Position numbers and translations under genes: made by a program. From contig NC_073356.2 in the NCBI RefSeq assembly GCF_027580225.2, positions 13,607,501 to 13,671,500 on the forward strand: a stretch of 64,000 nucleotides of DNA, read 5' to 3'. The notes under the pieces were generated by a model that did no database searches, was not told where the DNA came from, and worked only from the letters and a program-made list of their open reading frames with translations. Below are positions 25,140 through 36,392 of the stretch, piece by piece (within the stretch, counting starts at the first letter, position 1; each line of letters begins with the position of its first letter). The stretch comes from Misgurnus anguillicaudatus (Eukaryota > Chordata > Actinopteri > Cypriniformes > Cobitidae).

Positions 25140-25769
25140 AAAAGCTCTGTGAATACCTCTGATGTAAGCGGGAAATGTGACGCTCCTTACCATGTTTGAA
25201 AGATTTACTCACAATGCAATGCTAACAGGAGTTAACTTACAGGCTGAGTCCAAGCGGGAGGAATTATGATAATGTTGGTCTTGGCTACGTCAACAGACCC
25301 AGGAAGTAAACTGTTGTCTACAATCCATGTGTTTGTTGTAGTCCAAGAAAAGAGATTTACGTTGGAGATGATAACTCGCGTCATCGTTTACTTTGGGGTA
25401 GCGATGTCACGAGAACCGATACTTCGGTACCAAGTCGATACCAAATTTTTTTTAAACATGACGGTACTTGTTTTCTCTGGCACCAGAGGTACCAAGGTTG
25501 CAAAACTCTTCCTGTACTGATGGGGGCAGCATATACGCGTGTGTGTGTTTTTTTTTAGGGTATAATTGTTCTTTTTTAAACACTGTGGTACAGACTTTAG
25601 TACCGAGTAGCGTGTACTTTTTGTGGTATTGGTACCGACTACTAGATGTTTGGTACCGTGACATCCCTACTTTGGGGTTTGTACCCTTTGCATATCATTA
25701 ACGTACTAATACACACTTACACAAAAAAGAAAATCTAAAATCGTGAATCAGACAATAGGTGCTCATTAA
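25140..25769 (+). mobile_element. Interrupted DNA element, copy A
   Basis: Shares several long blocks in the same order with the reverse complement of 44496-45201, including TACCATGTTTGAAAGATT, GGGAGGAATTATGATAATGT, GTCCAAGAAAAGAGATTTAC and CTAATACACACTT. The right end reads ATAGGTGCTCATTAA. It is split by the insertion at 25400-25668. The left edge is approximate. Confidence 0.65.
25400..25668. mobile_element. 269-bp hAT-like MITE nested in copy A
   Basis: The ends AGCGATGTCACG and CGTGACATCCCT are inverted repeats, with further GGTACC/GGTATC words inside. ACTTTGGGGT lies directly on both sides (25390-25399 and 25669-25678), and the related copy at 44.6 kb reads through this point without the insertion. 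The true target duplication is 8-10 bp because of microhomology. Confidence 0.8.
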
Positions 25770-26677
25770 CTATCTAACCTCATCACACTGAATGTGATAT
25801 TTCAGAGCTTATTTTAGTGCACAATAACATTTTTATATGGGTTTTTTTGGACAAAAAAATTCACTGGAGCAAAACAATACAAGCTATACAGTTGTGTCTG
25901 GAATTTATTTTTCACTTCAATTGTTAATTAATATAATTGTTGTTCTCGACTTCAAGCCACAAATAAATGTCATAGTGGTACAAAGTTGCTCTGTGAACTT
26001 TCTGCAGAGTTGATGAAACTTTTACCACTGCCTTTATACCCAACAAAATATCTGTACACTACAAAAACCTTTCAATTTAGGTCAACTCTCACCGCATCAC
26101 TAGCACTTCATAATAAACAACATACTTCCATCCCATTCATTTATGTATTTTATTACTTTTGTAGCCCTAACTTAAAAACGATGTTATCTGCAACGTTTGT
26201 ATTAACTTTTGGCAGGCTACATAAACAACAAGGGAGAAAATGAATGGTGGATGTGGTCGATATCAACAGCAGCTTCAGTTAAAATTAGTAGCAGTTCCAA
26301 AGACAAGAAACAAAGAAGAAAAGGAAAACAAGCCTGAACAGTCAGCGCTGAGATGGAGATGGCTAAACCGCAGTGTGTCATACTGAGTCTTTACACGCAC
26401 TACAGGTCTGCGGTAGGTTCGCCCTCCCTTTTCATCTTCTGTGCATGCATTTAAAGAGATAGTTCACACCAAAAAAATAAACATTACCATTAAGCTGTTT
26501 ATAAACTGTTATGTGTAGCACAACAGTACAGTTAAAATAAATCCCCACCTATGGAGAATAACTGCAATGACTTTAAAAAAAGGCCAAGAAAGCAGGTCAT
26601 GCAACTTGTGTACTTTGCGAGGAAGAGATCAAAATAATATTCAATGATTGACTCAGTATGATTAATTCACCACCCTA

Positions 26678-26926
26678 CTGAAAAATCCAGCAAAGACCAG
26701 CATAAGCTGGTAGCTGGTTTTAGCTGGTTTAGGGTGGCAGAAGCTGGTCAAGCTAGTGGGTCAACTGGCCGTCCATCCTGACTAGCTAAGTCCAGCTAGA
26801 CCAGCTTAAAAAGTGACCAAAACACAGCTAGGCCATCATAAAACCAGAAATACCAGCTAAAACCAAGCTGGGAGACCAGCTAAAACCAGCTCATCAGCTT
26901 ATGCTGGTCTTAGCTGGATTTTTCAG
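26678..26926. mobile_element. 249-bp Tc1/mariner-type MITE (GCTGGT-rich)
   Basis: The inverted ends CTGAAAAATCCAGC and GCTGGATTTTTCAG are flanked by TA on both sides (26676-26677, 26927-26928). The interior consists of many AGCTGGT/ACCAGCT words in both orientations, giving a strong hairpin. Confidence 0.78.
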
Positions 26927-27106
26927 TAAGGCATGGCACAGGTTTAAAGTCACAGACTTATGAAACATGATGACAGCAAACCTGCCATGGACACACCAAA
27001 TTTACTGTGCACATAACTTTTACAGTACATTTCAACCTTAATTTCAAGGAAATATATGTTTGAAAAATTAGTTTCAATCCGTTTTTCGAATTTTGGCGTG
27101 TCCTTC

Positions 27107-28790
27107 ACATTAAAGGCACAATATGTAGTATTTTCACCACTAGAGGTCGCCATTTCGCAATAACAAAGGTGAAGCTGAGGTGGTTTTCACCATCCAAAGA
27201 CGTATGTAATTCACTTATGTTTACGGATGAGGTTATGAATGAATGTTTTTACCTGTACGTTTGATCATATTATTCATGTCATCGTAATCAATTAAGGGCC
27301 GTTCACATTATAATGATAACTATAACGTTAACTGTAACAATAACTATATTAACGTCACCATCCCCAAATGATAACGATACGTTTATGCTAATTCGCTCAC
27401 GCGCACGGCACTCGCGCAAATGACTTGCCTTTAATATAGCATATTTCTTGTAATAAAAACTTTTGCAATTATTTAACTTTAAATGTCACTGAATATGTAA
27501 TGGTGCTTTTACATTGCATAGTACCCCACGGTTTGGTTTAGTTTGGGTCAGCTTACTTTTGGGAGCTTTTCCATTGGGTGCAGTACGTAGTACCTGATAC
27601 TTTTTTCGTACCACCTCGGTTGGGTTTCCAAGCGACCCGAGCTGATACCAAATGTGACGCGAAAACACTGTAGATCACTGATTGATCTGAGAAAAATCGT
27701 CACGTCATTGCTATAATGTAAAAGATTAGCTTTACCTCAGTCCTAGCTTGCGCTCTAGCAAACATGTTGTCATCTGTGCTCTGCTATAAGTTCCCAAACT
27801 CCCTTTTAGCGATGAAAAACATCCACATGTTGAGAATCAGGGACACCAAACCAGTTTTATTTCCAAACTTGCAGTTTGTGGCGAAACATTCACGATGAGC
27901 ACGTCAGCATTATATGCTTAAACGCAACTTTAATGAGGCTCAGCGGAGTGGGTCAACTACTGACGCCACGAGTGTTTGAACAGAAACCGTCATGTGAGAC
28001 AGAGGTAACGTTAGTGATAAACGCGATCAGCAAACATCTATTTGTGGTGGAAATAAATAAATGGGAATTTACAACGACGCTCTCAGTTGTATGATGTCAC
28101 AGCAGTAGGCAGCGCAAATATAACGACACGCCTATTTACGTAGTCAATTTCACAGCAACTGCATCAGCGCTGGATACCTCAGGTAATTTTTTATGAGCTT
28201 CACTGTCATTTCAAGTGCGCGTGCACTTGAAGTTCAAATTGATTTGCTGTCAATGGTTTATCGTTCATCAGGTGGGGAAAAATCACTCAGAAAGTGACCC
28301 CAACGATATTGTTCATTGTATCTTTATTGTTAAAGTTGTTGTGTGAACTCCGCTATTCTCTTTAATAAAAAAAAAGATTTTTACATTTTTTTATAGTTAT
28401 CTTTATAATGTGAACGGCCCTTTATCTACAAGACACAACAGCTGCGTGTTAGATGCTGTATAACCACCACTTCCGCATTTGTCCACTCATGTTGCCATAG
28501 TTTTTACAATTGGAAGCTGAGGATAGAGCGGATATTAAGTCACTAAATGAGTAACAATTACGAGGGGACAAGGTACGAGCCTTTATTTAAAACAGGAATT
28601 TCTCTGGATTTACAAATCCTTGGAAATTTTGCGATAATGTAAGTACACATCTGCATTAAATATATCACACTGCTTTTGTCCTTTTACGAATGTTTAATAT
28701 TAACTGGTGTGTGAAGATCATATGCTGAAATTTTGAAGTTTGATGTCAATGTGACATGAGGATTTTTGTGGGAACTATCTTTTAATACAT
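27107..28790. mobile_element. Outer element of a nested transposon stack
   Basis: Sequence starting ATTAAAGGCACAATATGTAG and containing CACTAGAGGTCGCCATTTCG is interrupted at 27294 and appears to resume after 28422 (ACCACCACTTCCGCATTTGT, GTTGCCATAG). The right edge is uncertain. It hosts the element at 27294-28422. Confidence 0.45.
27294..28422. mobile_element. 1.1-kb hAT-like element
   Basis: The inverted termini begin AAGGGCCGTTCACATTATAA and end TTATAATGTGAACGGCCCTT, a perfect 20-bp match. The next 13 or so bases also pair (TGATAACTATAACG against CTATAGTTATCTTTA with mismatches). No clear 8-bp duplication was found. A further repeat (GGTGCTTTTACATTGCATAG... near 27501-27690) seems inserted inside. 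No transposase ORF. Confidence 0.72.
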
Positions 28791-30390
28791 CTGAAGCAAG
28801 CAGCTAAGAGTCCAGCCCTGGCTCTTACTGCTAGTTTTCCAAGATCCAGTTAAATCCGTTTACACGGCTCAGCTGATCTAATTTTCGTGTTTCGCAACAA
28901 TCGTGAAATGAACATCCAGAATCGTCAAACATTTCCAGAGATGTGGCTCGAGCCTCCAAACAGCTGGAGTACCACTTAAGTGGTCGGATATGGGACCAAA
29001 TTCTGCATTTGACAACACTGAAAATCCAAACTCCAAATAGAAACGGTACCCAAAGTCGCCATCTCATAAACGACTCTCCGAGTGCGAGAACCTTCATCGC
29101 CACACGTGGAGCCAAACCCCGAGAGAGCCGGCCGAGCTGAGCTGACGTGGGCGGAGACGGATCAGATGTAAACAGCTTAACGCTGGCTGCTTGCTTTCCT
29201 TGCCGTGTTTTACATATGTTGGTCTCACACGAGTGGTTGCGTGAAAGACAGTCGGAGTCTATCGGAGCCAAACATCCCTAAGTCTCCCTCTCAACAGTCT
29301 GTCCTTCAGGGCCTCTAATCATATTTATCCTTGTTTAACTAAGCCAATCGCCTCGCTGCGTTCCCCTCCTGGTTTCCAGAGAGAAGGATGGTGTCTGCGT
29401 GTGAGCGTGCCATACGGGCTACGATGTGCGACCCATTAGTTAATGTTGAGTAATGACTGGGTCGGAACGAATGGAGAACTGCGGTGAGGGAGCGTCATGT
29501 CTCAGACCTGATGCTTGGAGCGTAACTACAGCACATAACACACATCTAGACTAATCACTCTGACATTTTTAATAGAGTGCTGTGCATTCAGCTACACCAG
29601 TTCATCATCTCATGATCGGAGTATCCAAGTGAAGCCTTATGCGGTGATGCCAACACCGTCCATAAACAGCTCTTGATGTAGTGTTGTAGCAAAGCATTGT
29701 AGGAGGTGTGAATATTTAAATGACATATTCAGATAAATAAAAAAATATGATGAATACAATTATAATTATAAAAAAAAAGAATGGATACAATGGTGCAATA
29801 GTGTATAATGGGGCCTGTGTGGCAGGCGCAACTGTGATGGGCAAAACCGGCTGTTTTTGTTCTCATGAGGTTTCTTTAAAACGGATGCCAGTGCCACATT
29901 GTTTGGAGCACAAAAGCTAAAACAAGTCTCTTGACGGTCTCCCTTCTGTCTGCTATGCCAGCTGAGCTGGAAAATGATGGGTTTTAGGAGCAGAACAGCC
30001 GGGCAGCATCTGTCTAGGTCTGTCATCACATGCGGTTGGTTCATTCAGACGCGTGGAGACTCTCCATCACTGACCAACACAAGATCCTAGTGATGGTGGC
30101 ATATGTGTGTCTTGGATTTGAGCATTGACCATAAGCGAGCTGCACTTAAGCTGAGATGATCTACTTTTCCCAGCTTCCCACGCTGGAAAATACTTAGTTA
30201 AACAGTTGAGATGATGACAAAAGGAAAAGGTCCAAAACTACACGATTATTCCTTTTAGATGGTGCACCAATGGAATGGAAAAGAGTATCGGCAAAACAAA
30301 GAACGACACAGAGGAACATGCTTATAAAAAGCTGCAACATGTGCAAAGTGTTGCAATACAGCAAGAAGTTCAAGATGAAAATGCACAAAC

Positions 30391-31133
30391 CAGAGTTTCC
30401 CGCAGCACTTTGCAGTTCGGGTAGCCCGCCTAAGCTGGGAAACCCTACCGCCTTAACTAGGTAATTAAAAAAAATAAAATTTCGCTGCACAAAAGGCCGT
30501 CAAGTGTATCTCGGAGAATAGTGCGGACGTGCTTCACACCGCGAGCGTGCACGCACACCTCACGGCCGAACTGGAGGATAGCCAGTTGGTAAAACACGTG
30601 CCCGTGAGATATTTAAAGTAATTTAAAGTAAGTTAGCTGGTGATTTTGTTGTTTGAGGAACCTGCTACAGTAGCTAGGTTTCACGTGCCTGTTGATTAGA
30701 TATAATTGTTAAGCGCTCTTGCTCACGTTATTTATGTGCATTATTTACATGCTACAGTAGTTACACTCCTTTAAGATAATGTAATTAATAGTGGGAAATA
30801 ATCAGTTTTTACAATATTCGCGCTATCTATCATCGTTCGCAAGACGTTTTACAAATCTGCTTCAGTTTTTTTATTAACCCTTTAGTTTTACTTTATCACG
30901 CAGCTATTCCCGTTAGAGGTATCTGTTAAAAAACATTTAATTAATTAATAATCTAGTATTGACTTTCTGTCATAGTTTCTTTAAAATTAAGTTTAATTTG
31001 AATGTTTTTAATAAAAATATTTTTATTTTCATCATGACGCATAAGCCCCGTCCCTTTGATTGCCACGCCCCCAGCAACAACCACCCACCCAGCCCTACCA
31101 CCTTAACTAACACATTTTCTGCGGAAAACCCTG
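30391..31133. mobile_element. 0.74-kb hAT-like element
   Basis: Left end CAGAGTTTCCCGCAGCACTT and right end CATTTTCTGCGGAAAACCCTG are inverted. The sub-terminal block AACCCTACCGCCTTAACTAG is repeated in direct orientation as AGCCCTACCACCTTAACTAA. No intact duplication or ORF. Confidence 0.6.
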
Positions 31134-32414
31134 CAAACTATAAATGAACAAACTGTACAGCACAGAGAGAGTTCAAATTAGGACGCATCCAACCTGTGTG
31201 TATGCGCAGTACCTGAAACGACTTTGAATAAAGGTGTTTTTTGCGCATTTTGAGCATAAGAAAAACAAATGTTATTGTATGGTTAATATCAGGTTTAAAT
31301 GTTGGTCAGAAATATGTTGTTTAATTGTGATTTAAGCACTTGATTTTAGTGATATCGTATCCCTATTCAAGTAGATAGGACTTTGGTTTAGCATGAGTGA
31401 AATAACTGCCCGGAGGCGTTGCAAAGACTTCCCTTCTTTTGGATTAACCCTACATTAAACACTTAGTGAATACAAACGGATTACCACTACTTTCAGGTTG
31501 CACTGTTGCGGTACAACAAGAAAACAAGATTAAGGACTATTGAATAGGAGTGCATTATCTGTTTGGTGAGATTATTTAAAGAGTGCATATCTAACCTCCT
31601 GCTGTAGTCTCAACAGTATCCCCTCAGCATGATGCTTTCTCAGCATGTTTACATTGGGAGACTGAGGTTGCTGTGTTTAGCTGAAAAGCTAAAACTATAA
31701 ACAGGTGACAGCCACAACAACAGTTATATTACTGTAAGTATACTATATTGGTATAGCAGATGCCATATCGAACTGGACACTTATGTAAATGAGGCTGAGG
31801 TATGAAGTCAGGTTATACAATATGACCTACGTTGTGTGAAACTCAATATAAATTAGCTGGATGATAAAACAAGGGTGTTACATACCTAACGGACCGGGGG
31901 TCATATCATCCACCCCTAGCGTCAACCATGACACACGTCTATGAGAACAGCTGACAGACGCTAGCAACTTAAAGGGAATATAGTATCGCTTTATTTTTAT
32001 TGTTTCTTTTAACCCATTTAAAGATAAAAAGGGTTAGCCCACATCAAGAGAAGTCTTCCCCTTGTCTCCTTCTCCCTGTTAAAACTCATACGTATGAGGT
32101 CTTTTCTTTGTTCCGTTTGGAGCCTCTGAGCGCTTTCTTGTGAAAGCTCTGGCTTTCTGATGCCCGTGTGATGTGAAGTCCCAGAGTGCCGAGCTGCGGC
32201 GTCAGACACGCTGCTATCATACAACTTCCAAAGCTCTAAAGTAAACCGGATTTATCAGACGATTTTACTCACTGACACATTCACTCAATGAAAAATTCCT
32301 GAAGAACTTCCTTTTACCAGACGCGGGGAGATCAAACCAAACTTTTGCATCGTTGGTAACGGACACTGTTTGTGTAAATGGCACTTGTAATGTGGCTGTA
32401 AAACCGTGGCTTAC

Positions 32415-32550
32415 CGTTGGAGTTTTTTCCTCCATTACTAAGGTCGTCACAGACCTGGCGCTTCCGTGAACTCTTAAACTCTTTCAGTGAGAGATAAAGA
32501 ACCTTCCGCACCACCCGCTCCTCCGACCAGGGCATCCCATCATTATCATC
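32415..32550 (-). CDS. jarid2: jarid2 exon 2: ubiquitin-interaction motif
   Basis: This 136-nt exon (acceptor TTCTTTGTGCAG at 32551-32552, donor AACG|GTAAGC) starts in phase 0 and reads [20 protein letters not shown] followed by [20 protein letters not shown]. The first 30 residues are almost identical to vertebrate JARID2 just after its MSKERPKRN... start. This helix is the ubiquitin-interaction motif through which JARID2 binds H2A ubiquitinated by PRC1, linking PRC1-marked chromatin to PRC2. The second half is fish-like and variable. Phase 1 at the end matches exon 3. Exon 1 is not in the searched part of the window (no minus-strand match to the MSKERPKRNIIQKKY segment between 32.6 and 64 kb). 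Confidence 0.95.
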
Positions 32551-32967
32551 CTGCACAAAGAAAGAGAGAAAGAGGGAAGATCAACATAAAGGCATCACCA
32601 TGCACCATATATAGACAATTATCAAATGCAGCATTGTTAATGAAACTAAATTAGACATCTTGCCAAGACTTGATATGATATTGGTTCTCTCAGCTAGCAA
32701 TACAATGTTTGCATATACCTCAACAAATTTTGTGATGCAATTTCGATTCAAATTATCAATATTTAGACAGCATCCTGTAGTAGACAGGAAGTTTTCTGTA
32801 TCTGTCTTTTCACTGCTACCACTGCTTTGTTGTTGTATCACCATCTTACCCATAGACAGACAATATTTTTAGTAAATGAAAAATGCACACTTCAGCAGAA
32901 ATATGCAGACGGACATTACGTCAACATGAGTGTCAAAAAAAAGAAACTCATAGCGATATTTTACACT

Positions 32968-33960
32968 AGTTACGTTTCCATTACCATTACAAAAGTGAAT
33001 TTTAAAATACGACCAATGGACACAACAGCAATTTTTCATAAACTCCCATATATCGCAAAAAAGTTTTTACCCTTGAGTGAAGTGGTTTATCAGGCAATTT
33101 GAAAAAGGCATGTTTGCATTTGCAGGTCACATGACGTGTGTAAATGTCACATGATCATTATTTAAATATGGCGCGCTAGACAAAAGAGGTGTTTTCGACT
33201 TCATGAGGCGTCACAAGAAACGTCAAGCGAATGACATCAAAATGCTCTGTATGCTTTCGAGTTGCTCTTGCAGTATTCCAATGTCACCCACATGTTGGTC
33301 TGTGTGGTTTATAGATTGACTTAAGGGCTCATTACAGTTGTGCGTACATCCTACGGCGCAGCCACAATGGCGTAGGCTACGCGTCGGTTTTCATATATAC
33401 TTCTGCGTCGTCGTTTGCGTCGACATGCAAAAACACGCGCAGACCACTGGTAGGCAGTATCCTCGCGTGTAACCACAGTAGCAGCTCAACTGCCAAAGAA
33501 GCATCAGCGTGCTCAGTTACGAAGAAGAAAAAGCCCCTTGTTGTGTAAGTTTTGAGAAGACCAACAGTGATCGAAGTAAATAGCCAGTGACTTTTGTTGC
33601 GGTTTGAGTTAAATCATGACCCAACTTGGCCCATCTCACTGTCGCAAACAGAAATGCAAATGATGCAGTTTTTTTACCTGATGAGAGGGGTCAAGTGGAC
33701 CAATCACAGTCCTTGCAGTCCGCATACAACTGACGCAGTGTTAACAACTTGGTGAGGTGCACGGTCAGGCTAAGCACAGGCTACGGATAACCTCTGGCAT
33801 AGACCTTACGCACGACTATAACATGGGCTTTACGCTTAAAATTACGTTTTAGTCGCATAACATTGGTTAATAGAAACAATGTCATGTCGCAATAGTTTTT
33901 TGTTAACATTTAGAAACTAACAGTAAAGTTTAGCACAAATCTTTAATGGAAACGTAGCTA
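32968..33960. mobile_element. ~1-kb inverted-repeat element, host of a nested MITE
   Basis: TAGTTACGTTTCCATTACCA at the left matches the inverse of TCTTTAATGGAAACGTAGCTA at the right. The interior is interrupted by the MITE copy at 33322-33832. No ORF. Confidence 0.6.
33322..33832. mobile_element. MITE, TATAGTCGTGCATA family (copy 2)
   Basis: The ends AAGGGCTCATTACAGTTGTGCGTA and TACGCACGACTATAACATGG are inverted. It shares GACGCAAACGAC, GGCAGTATCCTC and GACCAATCAC blocks, in opposite orientation, with 17497-17855, and is the longer of the two copies. Nested in 32968-33960. Confidence 0.6.
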
Positions 33961-34798
33961 CTGATGCATCATGAAGCTTTATGAAAAGAAATGATGATTT
34001 GGCACACAACAGAAAGACTAAATTAAGACAGCAGGACCTGAAGATATTATTACAAACCTGTGTATATTCTCCTGTGTATTTAACTACTCATTATGCAAAT
34101 TCATAAAAAAAACATTCACAGGAAAAGGCATAACAAATTATATCAAAAGCATTAAGATTGACAGTTCAAAATGTTATCTCCCTAACACACAATGACTGCA
34201 TCTTCTCCATCCCAGCAGTCATATTGAAATGGGTACTATACAGTAGATATTCCCGTGCTATGAAGGTGGGGGAAATACAGTAATCGCACCTACAGTACAG
34301 TACTGAGGGGAAACACGTCGGCTAGACAGTCAAAGCAGCATCTAGGCAGTGTAACACAATTGCAATGATCCACTGTGAATGGGAACTTTATATTTTTTTA
34401 CCAGAAAATATTCATGAAAAATTACTGACTATGCAAAACCCAATACCACAAATGCCAGTCTGTTCTGGTCCAAGTCATTACCCTAAATAACAATGATGCT
34501 TCCTTAGAAAACACTACTAATTTGCTTCTGAAAGTAACCTCAAGACACACAATGACTTTAAATGTGTTCCTCTAAATCGTTTAATTCATGAGAAAAAAGA
34601 TTTAAACGTGATAAAATGTGACAAATTTGAAGGAAAGGCCCAATTAAAAGTGTTAGGTTTGAGCGTTGCCATTGTTTCCTGTGGGGTTAAGCTGAAGGCG
34701 GGGCCAGGGGAAACAAAAGGCATACGTGTGTGTGAGTAGGTTCCGGTGCGGGGGCTGACACTGACAGGTGAACATCACATCTCCCGGTAGACACATCA

Positions 34799-34975
34799 AC
34801 ACACAAACACACACACAGATCGAGACGCACTGATGCACTGCAGAAGGCTGACAGCAGCTGATTGGGCTTGTGGTGTGTGAAACCACCAGAGCACCTTGTT
34901 AGAGTGCACACACACTTGAACACACCTGCAGGCATGCAAGCACACACACACACATACATATGCACAGACAAAGCT
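34799..34975. repeat. CA-rich stretches
   Basis: Two CACACA runs (34799-34818 and about 34903-34968) separated by unique sequence. The ORFs on both strands here are by-products of the repeat. Confidence 0.75.
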
Positions 34976-36129
34976 GGGCTCAAAATAGTCTGCATACAAA
35001 GCCACAGCTCAACCACATTGCTGCTCTCTCAGGCACCAGAATTAGCAAGTGATACAAAGCGTCACTTTTAGAATGAACTACGTTATTGCTTTAATAAGCC
35101 ACGGTGGGGTGCTTTGTAAAGAGACTGCAAGAATATCAACGTGTGCGTGTTTATGTGTTTGCGAAGACTCAGAAGACTGGGCTGAAATGCGTGATGCTGT
35201 CACTGGATCCCACGAGCAGGATCCAGCAGGCTGCTGGGTAGGCAGCAATTACCCCGCGCTCACATTCACCCCGTGGTCTGGCACTGAGCCAACAATGCTT
35301 TCTGAATAGAGTATTACCGGCTTCAAGCACACACACCTCATTTGTCTAAAAAAAACTCGACCACAAGCGCGTTTTGCCTTTAAGTCTGTGTTTTCTTTTT
35401 TATTTCCACCCTCCTTCCGTCTGAACTTGGCAAACCGCCACACTTATTTCCTACTCGTGCTACGTATGGTGTTCCTGCTTGGCAAAATGCTGAGTTGGAT
35501 ATCAGTGTTGACGGGGCCACAGAGGTGCAACACGGTTCGCTACTGGGTACGCTACAGTAAAAATAATGGACATTAAATTTCGAAATGGGAAACTATGCCG
35601 ATTCACAGAGATTGTGTGTAAATACATTATCAGCATTAGACTGTAATCTGAGTTGTCATGGCTGAACATGCGGAAAACAGTCCATTTAACCTTTCCGCTA
35701 AACACTGTGTTATCACAACAAACTGATCTTAAAACAGATATTTTCTCAGAAATATAACATTAACAAAAATTATATTACGCTTTATTATATAGCAATTTAA
35801 CAACAGAGTGTGCTAAACATGATTGAAGAAATTGCTTAACATTTATAAGCACATTTAAAATAATCATGACAGGATATAAACATCTGCCAGGCTTGAAGCT
35901 TAATACACTCCATACAGGGACTAGTTGTCAACACAACTGCTTTAAACTCAATTTCATATGTTGTGTTGTGACATTTCTTGGCTTAGACAAGTTTTAAACT
36001 ATCAACATATTATGTGTAGCTACTAATAATAAACAACAAATCTGGTTTAAATTGCACAAGCATTTAATAGTAGTAACTATAATCCCCATGAGGTTTTTAA
36101 CTGCCATGTTCTTGCTAAAACAGGTTAAA

Positions 36130-36392
36130 CATGTACGACAAAACTGTGCACAGTCAATATGCAGGCCGTACACTACATATATGGTCCATTTTGCATGTGT
36201 ACGTAAGGGTCCGTGTACAGTGAGTGTGATGCAATTTTTTGTTATCAGATCCCTGCGGACCGAATTTTTGAAAATGTGGTATTTAGCCAGGGAATGCATT
36301 GATTTGTATCGCAATTCGCACCCCTCGAAAGTCAAAAAACAATACTTTGCAAGGCTGTGCGTTCACGTAAAAAACAGACTATACTCCAGACT
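36130..36392. mobile_element. MITE, GGAGTATAGTCTGTTTTT family (second copy)
   Basis: The right end AAAAAACAGACTATACTCC is the inverse of the left end of 18904-19199, and CTTTGCAAGGCTGTGCGTTC matches its neighbouring block. The left edge is diverged and approximate. Confidence 0.55.

Larger units (their letters stand above)
24506..32414 (-). other. jarid2: jarid2 intron 2 (7.9 kb)
   Basis: This intron lies between exons 2 and 3. It contains an element near 24640-25085, the interrupted element A (about 25140-25769), the TA-flanked MITE at 26678-26926, a nested stack at 27107-28790 and the 0.74-kb element at 30391-31133. The stretches 25770-26670, 28800-30390 and 31140-32410 show nothing I can name. 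28830-29520 is GC-richer and free of obvious repeats. Confidence 0.85.

Noticed and set aside
28831..29271. 146-codon minus-strand ORF
   Set aside because: No recognisable domain or splice sites. It could be conserved non-coding sequence, but there is no coding evidence.
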